From DAOUKH01 sp965219875 (GTDB lineage: Bacteria; Chloroflexota; Dehalococcoidia; SHYB01), in the NCBI GenBank assembly GCA_965219875.1, contig CBDCOW010000006.1, positions 407,750 through 471,749 on the forward strand: 64,000 bases of DNA. The letters are read 5' to 3'. The first letter of the stretch is position 1. Every line of letters starts with the position of its first letter. The notes beneath the pieces were generated by a model that saw nothing but the letters and a program-made list of their open reading frames with translations, was not told the origin of the DNA and ran no database searches. A program made the position numbers and the translations under genes. Shown piece after piece: positions 31,655 through 38,718 of this stretch.

Positions 31655-32806
31655 ATGACCGTCTCACCTTGGCCCATTCACGTCCCCGACGGCGTCCTCG
31701 ACGACCTGCGCCGCCGCCTCGACCGCGTCCGCTTCCCCGACGAGCTTTCGGACATCGGCTGGGACGACGGCACGCCGCTCGCCTACGTCCGCGAATTGGT
31801 CGAGTACTGGCGCGGCGCCTACGACTGGCGCGCCCAGGAACGGATGTTGAACGAACGCTTGCCCAGCTTTCGCGCCGAGATCGGCGGCCTCGGCATCCAC
31901 TTCGCGCACATCCCCGGCGTCGGTCCCGACCCGTTCCCGCTGCTGCTCATCCACGGCTGGCCCGGCTCCTATTTCGAGATGTACAAGATCGCCGGGCCCC
32001 TCGCCGACCCCGCCGCCCACGGCGGCGATCCCGCCGACGCCTTCCACGTCGTCGTCCCCTCCATTCCCGGCCACGGCTTCTCCGACGCCCCTCGCGAGCC
32101 CGGCTTCAACGCCGACCGCGCCGCCGATGTCTTCCGCGACCTCATGGTGGACACGTTGGGCTATCCGCGCTTCGGCGCGCAGGGCGGCGACCGCGGCGCC
32201 TTCGTCTCCGCCGGACTGGGAAGCCGGCACGCCGCTAACGTCGCCGGCATCCATCTCAACATGGGCCTCGCCATCCCAGGCCCGGCAGCGGAGCACGGCC
32301 CCGAAGAGCGCGCCTGGCTCGAAGGCCAAGCGGCATGGCGCGCCGCCGAGGGCGGCTACATGGGCATCCAGAGCACCAAGCCGCAGACGCTGGGCTACGG
32401 CCTGAACGACTCGCCGGCGGGGCTCGCCGCGTGGATCGTGGAGAAGTGGCGCGCTTGGAGCGATTGCGGCGGCGACGTCGAGCGCCGCTTCACCAAGGAC
32501 GAGCTGCTCACCAACGTCATGATCTACTGGGTGACCCGCACCATCCGCTCGTCGGCACACTTCTACTACGAGCACCGGCGGCGACCTCCGGCGGCGGTCC
32601 GGCCCATCGCCATCGATACGCCCGCGGCAGCGGCCCTCTTCCCCGCGGACGTCTCGCAGCCGCCACGGGTCGCCGTCGAGCGCAAGTTCCCCGACCTCCG
32701 GCGCTACACCGTGTTCGACCGGGGCGGTCACTTCGCCTCGATGGAGGAGCCGGAGCTGCTCATCGAGGACGTCCGCGCCTTCTTCCGGCCCCTCCGCACC
32801 GCCTAG
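31655..32806 (+). CDS. Epoxide hydrolase (EHN-type alpha/beta hydrolase)
   Basis: Hydrolyses epoxides to diols, 383 residues. The N-terminal EHN domain (DLRRRLDRVRFPDELSDIGWDDGTPLAYV ... EYWRGAYDWR) precedes the alpha/beta hydrolase core. The oxyanion motif is HGWPGSYFEMYKI, the nucleophile Asp sits in GAQGGDRGAFVSAGLG, and the catalytic His in FDRGGHFASMEEPELL. The C-terminal EHN relationship resembles microsomal-type and juvenile-hormone epoxide hydrolases. Start ATG 31655. It probably detoxifies or degrades xenobiotic or terpenoid epoxides. Confidence 0.93.
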   Translation: MTVSPWPIHVPDGVLDDLRRRLDRVRFPDELSDIGWDDGTPLAYVRELVEYWRGAYDWRAQERMLNERLPSFRAEIGGLGIHFAHIPGVGPDPFPLLLIHGWPGSYFEMYKIAGPLADPAAHGGDPADAFHVVVPSIPGHGFSDAPREPGFNADRAADVFRDLMVDTLGYPRFGAQGGDRGAFVSAGLGSRHAANVAGIHLNMGLAIPGPAAEHGPEERAWLEGQAAWRAAEGGYMGIQSTKPQTLGYGLNDSPAGLAAWIVEKWRAWSDCGGDVERRFTKDELLTNVMIYWVTRTIRSSAHFYYEHRRRPPAAVRPIAIDTPAAAALFPADVSQPPRVAVERKFPDLRRYTVFDRGGHFASMEEPELLIEDVRAFFRPLRTA

Positions 32807-32835
32807 ACCGCCCGCTGTCGCGGCCCGCAACAGGT

Positions 32836-32864
32836 TTGACACCCCCGCAGGCCCGCCCTAGAAT
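32836..32864 (+). promoter_or_regulatory. Near-consensus sigma70 promoter for the RAM-domain gene
   Basis: TTGACA (32836-32841), exactly 17 bp, TAGAAT (32859-32864), 36 bp before the ATG. It is the best-matching promoter in the window. Confidence 0.75.
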
Positions 32865-32900
32865 ACCGATGGCCCCCGCCCGAACGTCAAGGAGGATCCG

Positions 32901-33137
32901 ATGGCGACACAAGCCTTCGTCTTGATCGAGACTTCGGTCGGGAAGACCAAGCAGGTGGTCCAAGCCCTCACCGGGATGCGCCAAGTCGTCCGTGTCGACG
33001 CCGTCACCGGCCCCTACGACATCATCGCCGTCGTCGAGGCCGACAGCCTCGAAGGCATCGGCGAGGCCGTCACCAGCCAAGTCCACACCGTGCCGGGCAT
33101 CGTGCGGACCGTCAGTTGCCTCTCGGTATCCATCTGA
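32901..33137 (+). CDS. Lrp/AsnC-type RAM (ligand-binding) domain protein
   Basis: 78 residues: AFVLIETSVGKTKQVVQALTGMRQVVRVDAVTGPYDIIAVVEADSLEGIGE is the stand-alone RAM domain of Lrp family regulators, lacking the HTH. Such proteins form decamers that sense amino acids or modulate full-length Lrp regulators. The ATG is preceded by AAGGAGGATCC, a strong ribosome-binding site. It is transcribed from its own promoter. Confidence 0.9.
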   Translation: MATQAFVLIETSVGKTKQVVQALTGMRQVVRVDAVTGPYDIIAVVEADSLEGIGEAVTSQVHTVPGIVRTVSCLSVSI

Positions 33138-33193
33138 TCGCACCCTGGACGACCCCATGTCCGCCATCTTCGCCCGCCCGCTCTTCCCCGCTC

Positions 33194-33221
33194 TTGCTTG
33201 GACGGGCCAACCGCATATACT
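33194..33221 (+). promoter_or_regulatory. Sigma70-like promoter for the acyl-CoA dehydrogenase gene
   Basis: TTGCTT (33194-33199), 16 bp, TATACT (33216-33221), about 98 bp before the ATG at 33320. Confidence 0.45.
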
Positions 33222-33319
33222 GTACGGGGCCTTTTTAGAGGCGCCCCTGAACGAGCCAACGAAGACCCTCGGCCTCGCCGCACGGCGGCGGGTCGTTACT
33301 GACTCTAAGGAGGAGATGG

Positions 33320-34450
33320 ATGGATCTCGGTCTTAGCGAAGAGCAACAAATGATCCAGACCTCGGCGCGCGAGTTTCTCGCGGAGAAGTCGTCCAAAGAG
33401 GTCGTGCGGGCGATGGAGGAAGACGACCTCGGCTATCCTCCCGAGCTGTGGAAAGAGATGGCCGGCCAGGGCTGGATGGGCATGGTCTTCCCCGAGAAGT
33501 ACGGCGGCGACGGCTTCAGCTTCCTCGACCTCGCCGTGCTCCTCGAAGAGATGGGCCGCAACCTCACCCCCTCGCCCTTCTTCAGCACCGTTGTGCTCTG
33601 CGGCCTGCCCATCCTCGAGTTCGGCTCCGACGCCCAGAAGGACGCCCACCTCAAGAAGATCGCCGGCGGCGACGAGATCTGGGTCTACGCCCAGACCGAG
33701 CCCTCCGCCACTTGGGAGGCCTCCGGCGTCGAGCTCACCGCGGCCAAGGACGGTGACGGCTACAGCCTCAACGGGACGAAGCTGTTCATCTCCTACGGCG
33801 GCACCGCCGACCAGCTCCTCGTCGTCGCCCGCACCAAAGAGGGCAAGGGCGAGGACGGCATCACGCTCTTCCTCGTAGACGCCAAGAGCCCAGGCGTCTC
33901 CTACGAGCCGCTGAAGACCATCGCGTCCGACCACCAGGTCGAGATCACGTTCGACAACGTCAAGGTCTCCGCCGCCAACGTGCTGGGCGAGGAGAACGGC
34001 GGCTGGACGATCGTGCAGAAGATCGCCGAGTGGGGCGCCGCCGGCAAGTGCGCCGAGATGGTCGGCGGCGCGCAGGAAGTGCTCGAGATGAGCGTCGAGT
34101 ACGCCAAGCAGCGCGTGCAGTTCGGCCGCCCTATCGGCAGCTTCCAGGCCATCCAGCACCACTGCGCCAACATGGTCACCGACGTCGACGGCTCGCGCTA
34201 CATCGCCTACGAGGCGATCTGGCGGGTCAGCGAGGGCATGGAAGCCTCCAAGGAAGTCTCCATGGCCAAGGCTTGGGTCAGCGACGCCTACCGGCGGGTC
34301 TGCGCCTTGGGCCACCAGATCCACGGCGGCATCGGCTTCACCAAAGAGCACGACATGCAGCTCTACTTCCGCCGCGCCAAGGCCGCCGAGCTCGCCTTCG
34401 GCGACGGCGACTACCACCGCGAGCTGGTAGCACAGCACCTCGGCATCTAA
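33320..34450 (+). CDS. Acyl-CoA dehydrogenase family protein
   Basis: 376 residues. MDLGLSEEQQMIQTSAREFLAEKSS and WKEMAGQGWMGMVFPEKYGGDGF mark the N-terminal domain, YAQTEPSATWEASGVEL the FAD loop and LNGTKLFISYGGTADQLLVVART the middle beta domain. The C-terminal domain ends CALGHQIHGGIGFTKEHDMQLYFRRAKA. It resembles the pimeloyl-CoA/steroid-catabolism-type FadE subgroup, whose members may be heteromeric. The ATG is preceded by AAGGAGGAGATGG. A terminator follows at 34469. Confidence 0.93.
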   Translation: MDLGLSEEQQMIQTSAREFLAEKSSKEVVRAMEEDDLGYPPELWKEMAGQGWMGMVFPEKYGGDGFSFLDLAVLLEEMGRNLTPSPFFSTVVLCGLPILEFGSDAQKDAHLKKIAGGDEIWVYAQTEPSATWEASGVELTAAKDGDGYSLNGTKLFISYGGTADQLLVVARTKEGKGEDGITLFLVDAKSPGVSYEPLKTIASDHQVEITFDNVKVSAANVLGEENGGWTIVQKIAEWGAAGKCAEMVGGAQEVLEMSVEYAKQRVQFGRPIGSFQAIQHHCANMVTDVDGSRYIAYEAIWRVSEGMEASKEVSMAKAWVSDAYRRVCALGHQIHGGIGFTKEHDMQLYFRRAKAAELAFGDGDYHRELVAQHLGI

Positions 34451-34468
34451 CCGAAACGAACGGACGAC

Positions 34469-34500
34469 AAGAAGCCCGGCGCGCGCCGGGCTTCTTCTTT
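34469..34500 (+). terminator. Rho-independent terminator
   Basis: AAGAAGCCCGG (34469-34479) pairs with CCGGGCTTCTT (34486-34496), followed by CTTT, 19 bp after the acyl-CoA dehydrogenase stop. Confidence 0.7.
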
Positions 34501-34516
34501 ACCGGCGGAGAGCGTC

Positions 34517-34864
34517 ATGGCGGACGACTGCATTTTCTGCAAGATCGCCTCGGGCGAGATACCGAGCGAGAAGCTGCACGACGACGGCGTCGTCTTCGTG
34601 ATCGCCGACATCGCCCCCCAAGCGCCGGTGCACCTCCTCGTCATCCCCTTCGAGCACCTTGCCTCCGTAGCCGAGATCGCCGAGCACAACGCCGCCCTCA
34701 TGCGGAACATGACCCTGATGGGGACCCGCGCGGCGCGGGCCGCTGGCCTCGCCGATTCCGGCTACCGCCTCGTCATCAATACCGGCGCGGAAGGCGGCCA
34801 GAGCGTCGCCCACCTCCACATGCACGTCATCGGCGGACGTCAGCTCAGCGGCCAAATGGGCTAG
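34517..34864 (+). CDS. HIT (histidine-triad) family protein, HinT-like
   Basis: 115 residues with N-terminal zinc-type CIFCKIASGEIPSEK, HLLVIPFEHLASV, and the triad AHLHMHVIGGRQLSG near the end. HinT-type proteins hydrolyse nucleoside phosphoramidates and adenylates in the cytoplasm. Start ATG at 34517 is preceded by CGGAGAGCGTC. It lies directly after the terminator, so it is probably transcribed alone. Confidence 0.95.
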   Translation: MADDCIFCKIASGEIPSEKLHDDGVVFVIADIAPQAPVHLLVIPFEHLASVAEIAEHNAALMRNMTLMGTRAARAAGLADSGYRLVINTGAEGGQSVAHLHMHVIGGRQLSGQMG

Positions 34865-34887
34865 CCGCCCCTCTTCCCTCCCCCTCT

Positions 34888-35012
34888 CTTCCCCTGGAGA
34901 TCTTTGCGCAACCCGCCCGCGGGCTCTAGCATGGGTGGGGCCGGGAGGTCTTGCCTCTTCTCCCAACGGGAGAAGATTGAGATGAGGGGCCGCCTCGCAA
35001 CCGCCTACGGCC
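34888..35012 (+). repeat. REP-like dispersed repeat, family A
   Basis: GGAGATCTTTGCGCAACCCG through GGGAGGTCTTGCC to AGATTGAGATGAGGGGCCGC, nearly identical to the copy at 28408. It lies in the 265-bp gap after the HIT gene. Confidence 0.75.
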
Positions 35013-35131
35013 ATTCCCGAACCGAACGTCCTCGCCTCAGACAGCCCCGGTAGCGCAAGCACCGCGTTGCCGCCCCTGGGCCGGTGCGGTACACTTACAA
35101 GCGCACTCCACCACGGCGAGCGGAACCAGGC

Positions 35132-35296
35132 ATGTCACACAAAGCGCAGATGAAGGGCGTCAAGAAAGTCCGCGGCGGCAAGCGCGGCGGCATCTCCCGC
35201 AAGCGGTCCAACGACGGCCAGAAGACCCGCGAGATTTCAATGGAAGTCCTCACCGGGAAGGCCCCCTGGCCCAAGACCCTCGACGACAACAGCTAG
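35132..35296 (+). CDS. Small basic protein, unknown
   Basis: 54 residues, very basic in its first half: SHKAQMKGVKKVRGGKRGGI, then SRKRSNDGQKTREISMEVLTGKAPWPK. I do not recognise a family; the Gly/Lys/Arg-rich start would suit nucleic-acid binding. The ATG at 35132 follows CGGAACCAGGC. A strong terminator 24 bp after the stop supports it being a real transcription unit. Confidence 0.55.
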   Translation: MSHKAQMKGVKKVRGGKRGGISRKRSNDGQKTREISMEVLTGKAPWPKTLDDNS

Positions 35297-35319
35297 CCCG
35301 CCGCCAAACACGAACGACG

Positions 35320-35347
35320 AGCCCCCGCCTTCACGGGGGCTTTTTCT
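35320..35347 (+). terminator. Rho-independent terminator
   Basis: AGCCCCCG (35320-35327) pairs with CGGGGGCT (35334-35341), followed by TTTTCTT. Confidence 0.85.
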
Positions 35348-35396
35348 TATCAGGGGCCCCCACGGGACAGGGCCGCGCCCGTGGTATCCTCACCAC

Positions 35397-36164
35397 ATGG
35401 CGGGCCGAGTTCAGGGCAAAGTCGCGATCATCACCGGCGGCGCTTCGGGTATCGGACGCGCCACCGCCGCGACCCTCGCCCGTGAGGGCGCCGCCGTTGC
35501 GCTCGCCGACATCGACGCCGACGGCGTGCAGCGCGTCGCCGAGGAGATCACCGCCGCCGGTGGCGACGCCATCGGTATGCAGGCCGACGCCTCCGACAAG
35601 GCCGCCGTCGAGCGCGCCGTGGCCCGCGCCGCCAAGCGCTTCGGCGGCCTCGACATTCTGGTGAACTGCGCCGCCATCGCCGGGGGCGGCGCCATCGACG
35701 ACGTGACCGAGGAGCAGTGGGACCGCATCCTCGCCGTCAACCTCAAGGGCGTCATGTTCTTCTGCCAGGCCGCCCTCCCTCACCTGCGCCGGCGGGGCGG
35801 CGGCGTCATCGTCAACTTCTCCTCGGGCTCCGGCTTTCGCCCCTCGGGACGCAGCCTCGCCTACGGCGCGTCCAAGGCCGCCGTGGCCCACGTCTCCCGC
35901 AGCCTCGCCTACGACCTCGGCGCCGAGAACATCAGGGTGAACACCATCGCGCCGGGGCTCACCGACACCCCCATGACCCGTGCCACCTTCAAGAGCGACG
36001 ACGCCATGCGCCAGGCGGCCACCGACTCGATCCTCAAGACCGCGATGGGCGTCTACCTCGAACCGAGCGACCAGGCCAACGCCGTCCTCTTCCTTGTCTC
36101 CGACGAGGCGCACCACATCACCGGGCAGACGCTCCACGTCAACGCAGGTTCGTGGCTCTCGTGA
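35397..36164 (+). CDS. Short-chain dehydrogenase/reductase
   Basis: 255 residues, canonical: VAIITGGASGIGRATAATL (cofactor loop), LADIDADGV (Asp favours NAD), ILVNCAAIAGG, Ser in NFSSGSGFRPSG, YGASK (catalytic Tyr/Lys), RVNTIAPGLTDTPM, and HHITGQTLHVNAGSW. Start ATG at 35397; a TATCCT-like -10 lies close upstream, so its leader would be very short. Resembles 3-oxoacyl-ACP reductase/glucose dehydrogenase-type SDRs; substrate not readable. Confidence 0.92.
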   Translation: MAGRVQGKVAIITGGASGIGRATAATLAREGAAVALADIDADGVQRVAEEITAAGGDAIGMQADASDKAAVERAVARAAKRFGGLDILVNCAAIAGGGAIDDVTEEQWDRILAVNLKGVMFFCQAALPHLRRRGGGVIVNFSSGSGFRPSGRSLAYGASKAAVAHVSRSLAYDLGAENIRVNTIAPGLTDTPMTRATFKSDDAMRQAATDSILKTAMGVYLEPSDQANAVLFLVSDEAHHITGQTLHVNAGSWLS

Positions 36165-36206
36165 TCCGCCGGCTCGGCTCGACGGCCTGCCTCATTGCGC
36201 AGTTAA

Positions 36207-36252
36207 ACGAATATCGTCTCTCTTGACTTTCGTAAGACGTGCCGATATTCGT
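36207..36252 (+). promoter_or_regulatory. Promoter framed by a 10-bp inverted repeat
   Basis: TTGACT (36223-36228), 17 bp, TATTCG (36246-36251). The promoter is bracketed by ACGAATATCG (36207-36216) and CGATATTCGT (36243-36252), a perfect inverted repeat whose right arm covers the -10. This is the layout of a repressor or activator site. It lies in a 278-bp A+T-richer gap upstream of the small gene at 36443. Confidence 0.5.
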
Positions 36253-36396
36253 AACGTATTGCGATGCGTTTCACAATGCGGACGAAAGATAGACGCATTC
36301 ACCGCCCACTTTGTAGCACTTCCAATTGCTTTCGTGGGCGTTTTGTGATTTTGACGCCTCTCAGCGGCGAGGCATAGACTTATATCGTCATATTAC

Positions 36397-36435
36397 GCCC
36401 CGCCAGACGGCGGGGAAGGCGCTGAGGCGCCGGAG
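36397..36435 (+). promoter_or_regulatory. Structured 5' leader (two hairpins)
   Basis: CCCCGCC-AGA-GGCGGGG-like stem followed by GGCGC-TGA-GGCGCC, ending just before the ribosome-binding site of the gene at 36443. No known riboswitch class recognised. Confidence 0.4.
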
Positions 36436-36442
36436 AGGTCTG

Positions 36443-36739
36443 ATGAAGGTCCTGCGATCCACTCTTATCCACCCCAAGAACGGCGCCGCCGGCGCGGTGC
36501 ACAAGCTCCTCGATGAGCTCGACGGCTACCTGGCGAAGCAGCCCGGTTTCGTCGAGAGCTACGAGCTCGAGGCCACCGGCTCGCTCGGGCGGGTCTCCAT
36601 CTGGGAGAGCCGCGCAGCCGCCGACCATGCCGCGACCCAGCCCCACACCATCGCGGTGCGGTCCCGCATCCACCGGTTCAGCCAGCCCGATCTCCGCGAG
36701 CAGATCCTCACGGTGACCGGCGAGCGCCACGCCGCCTAA
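36443..36739 (+). CDS. Small dimeric alpha-beta-barrel-like protein
   Basis: 98 residues: KVLRSTLIHPKNGAAGAVHKLLDELDGYLAKQPGFVESYELEATGSLGRVSIWESRAAADHAA is consistent with an ABM/YdhR-like ferredoxin fold (strand, helix, 'QPGFvesy' turn, strand). Function unknown. The ATG at 36443 has GGAGAGGTC upstream. It stands alone with its own promoter, inverted repeat, structured leader and terminator, suggesting conditional expression. Confidence 0.7.
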   Translation: MKVLRSTLIHPKNGAAGAVHKLLDELDGYLAKQPGFVESYELEATGSLGRVSIWESRAAADHAATQPHTIAVRSRIHRFSQPDLREQILTVTGERHAA

Positions 36740-36759
36740 CCACAGGCCGACCGGCGCGA

Positions 36760-36798
36760 AAGAAGGCCCCCGCCAGCAGTGGCGGGGGCCTTCTTTTT
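36760..36798 (+). terminator. Strong rho-independent terminator
   Basis: AAGAAGGCCCCCGCC (36760-36774), loop AGCAGT, GGCGGGGGCCTTCTT (36781-36795), then TTT: a perfect 15-bp stem. Confidence 0.92.
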
Positions 36799-36853
36799 CT
36801 CCCACGGCACCACCCTCCGCTCCCCGACTCCGCCCTGCGCTAGAATGCGCCCC

Positions 36854-38218
36854 ATGACGACACCGCCCCTGCCACTCGTCCTCCAGCGCCGCGGCAACGA
36901 CGAGTTCCGCCCGCTCCCCTGGTCGGAGCGCGACCTCGCCGCCGTGACGCGCATTGCTGCCCGCGCCGAGGCCGAGAGCCGCACACTACTCGACCAACGC
37001 CGTTTCGCCGAGAGCCGCCGCGGCGGCGCAGCGGCCCTCCGCGCCATCGACGAGGTCTGGGGCGGCGGCTACTACCACGTCCCGGTCGAGGCGGAGACCG
37101 ACCCCGAAGCCGCCCACGCGGCCTTCGCCGGCAACGAGCTCGTCATCGACGTACAGACACATTATGTCGCGCGGCACCGCGCCGAAGCCCCCGGCGTCGC
37201 CGGTGTCATGGGCTTCATCCGCAACGTCGCCCCCGACCGCTGGAAGGGCCTCGACCCGCGCATCCACCTCGACTTCACCAACTACCTCCGCCACGTGTTC
37301 CTGGAAAGTGAGACCGCGGTCGCGGTGTTGACCTCGGCCCCCGGCGACGAGCGCCGCAACATCCTCTCCAACCCCGAAATCGCCGGATCCCGCGAACTAA
37401 TCGACCGGTTCGCCGGCACGGGGCGCCTCCTCAACCATGCCATCGTCCACCCCAACGCACCGGGTGAAATCGACCGCCTCGACCGGATCAAGGAACGCAA
37501 CAAGCCCGTGGCGTGGAAGGTCTACACCGCCCACGGCTGGAGCGGCGAACCCGGCTGGCAGCTCGACGACGAGGCCCACGGCCTGCCCCTCCTGGAACGC
37601 AGCCGCGAGCTCGGCGTCGGGATCGTCTGCGCCCACAAGGGTCTCAGCGCCCTCGCCCCCGCCGGGTCGCCCCGCGACGTCGGCCCCGCCGCCGCGGCCT
37701 TCCCCGATATCAAGTTTCTCGTCTACCACTCCGGCTACGAGACGCCCGTGGGCGACAGCGAGGAAGGCCCCTACGACGAGTCCGGCGGCGGGACGGACCG
37801 CCTCGTGAAGAGCCTCGCCGACGCCGGAGTCCCGCCCGGCGCCAACGTCTACGCCGAGCTCGGCAGCACCTGGTTCGTCCTCGTCCGCCGCCCCCGCGAG
37901 GCCGCCCACGTCCTCGGCAAGCTCCTCCTAGCCGTCGGTGAAGACAACGTCCTCTGGGGCAGCGATTCAATCTGGTACGGCTCGCCCCAGCCCCTGATCG
38001 ACGCCTTCCGCGCCTTCCAAATCCCCCAGGAGCTGCGCGAGCGCCACGGCTACCCCGAGCTCACCCCGCGCATCAAGGCCAAGATCCTCGGCCTCAACGC
38101 CGCCCGCGTCTACGGCATCGACCCCGACACCGCCCGCCACCGCGCCCTCACCGACGATCTCGCCTGGGTCAAAGCCGCCCTCAACGAGTTCGAGGCGGCC
38201 GGCGTGCCGCGCGGTTAG
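36854..38218 (+). CDS. Amidohydrolase-2 family protein
   Basis: 454 residues. An N-terminal helical extension of about 85 residues precedes the barrel. NELVIDVQTHYVARH carries the first metal motif, then YTAHGWSGEPGW, GIVCAHKGLS, FLVYHSGYETPVG and LWGSDSIWYGSPQP with the metal Asp. It is a predicted metal-dependent hydrolase or decarboxylase. A TAGAAT (36841-36846) lies 7 bp before the ATG at 36854, suggesting a leaderless transcript; an ATG at 36845 overlaps that element. Confidence 0.88.
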   Translation: MTTPPLPLVLQRRGNDEFRPLPWSERDLAAVTRIAARAEAESRTLLDQRRFAESRRGGAAALRAIDEVWGGGYYHVPVEAETDPEAAHAAFAGNELVIDVQTHYVARHRAEAPGVAGVMGFIRNVAPDRWKGLDPRIHLDFTNYLRHVFLESETAVAVLTSAPGDERRNILSNPEIAGSRELIDRFAGTGRLLNHAIVHPNAPGEIDRLDRIKERNKPVAWKVYTAHGWSGEPGWQLDDEAHGLPLLERSRELGVGIVCAHKGLSALAPAGSPRDVGPAAAAFPDIKFLVYHSGYETPVGDSEEGPYDESGGGTDRLVKSLADAGVPPGANVYAELGSTWFVLVRRPREAAHVLGKLLLAVGEDNVLWGSDSIWYGSPQPLIDAFRAFQIPQELRERHGYPELTPRIKAKILGLNAARVYGIDPDTARHRALTDDLAWVKAALNEFEAAGVPRG

Positions 38219-38254
38219 GCCGCGGGGATAGGGCGGCGGGGGAAGAGGGCGGAG

Positions 38255-38542
38255 TTACAAGCCCTTGACGATCACCATATTGATGTTGGAGGAGCTGGTA
38301 CGAAGCTCGTTGAGCGCGGTGTACTCGGGGGAGTTCAGCCACGCCTTCGCCTGCTCGACGCTGCCGAATTTCAGTAACGCGAGCCGCGGTGGCGTCCAGT
38401 CACCCTCGACGACGTCAATGGCGCCGCCCCGCGCGATGAACTTGCCCCCGTGACCCTCAACCGTTGCCGTCACCTGCCCGAGAAACTCCGCGTACCGTTC
38501 CGCGTCCGTTATCTCAACTTCGGTGATTACGTAGCCCGCCAT
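38255..38542 (-). CDS. DUF1330 family protein
   Basis: 95 residues: YVITEVEITDAERYAEFLGQVTATVEGHGGKFIARGG followed by APDVVEGDWTPPRLALLKF-type sequence and the SVEQAKAWLNSPEYTALNELR helix. This is the DUF1330 dimeric ferredoxin-fold family of unknown biochemical role. Start ATG at 38542 with GGAAGGGA upstream on the reverse strand. Its leader contains two hairpins (38572-38614). Confidence 0.93.
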   Translation of the reverse strand: MAGYVITEVEITDAERYAEFLGQVTATVEGHGGKFIARGGAIDVVEGDWTPPRLALLKFGSVEQAKAWLNSPEYTALNELRTSSSNINMVIVKGL

Positions 38543-38571
38543 GGTGCATTCCCTTCCGCGTTGTAACCAGA

Positions 38572-38614
38572 CCCCTCAGGCAACAGAGGGGGCGGGCTAC
38601 AGAAGGTAGCCCGC
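38572..38614 (-). promoter_or_regulatory. Two hairpins in the DUF1330 gene leader
   Basis: GCGGGCTAC/GTAGCCCGC (38592-38600 with 38606-38614) and CCCCTC/GAGGGG (38572-38577 with 38586-38591), both perfect. A TATACT element on the reverse strand lies just upstream near 38619-38624, so both hairpins would be transcribed. Confidence 0.45.
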
Positions 38615-38718
38615 GGGGAGTATAGCCTACGTACTCTTGAGGGTGTCCCCTCCCACCATCCCGCCGCCGGTTCTGCCGGTGCGGCGCCATCGGCGGTCTG
38701 CTATCCTACGCGCCCCCT

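Noticed and set aside
36397..36435. Known riboswitch
   Set aside because: Two GC hairpins only; no conserved core of any riboswitch class that I recognise.
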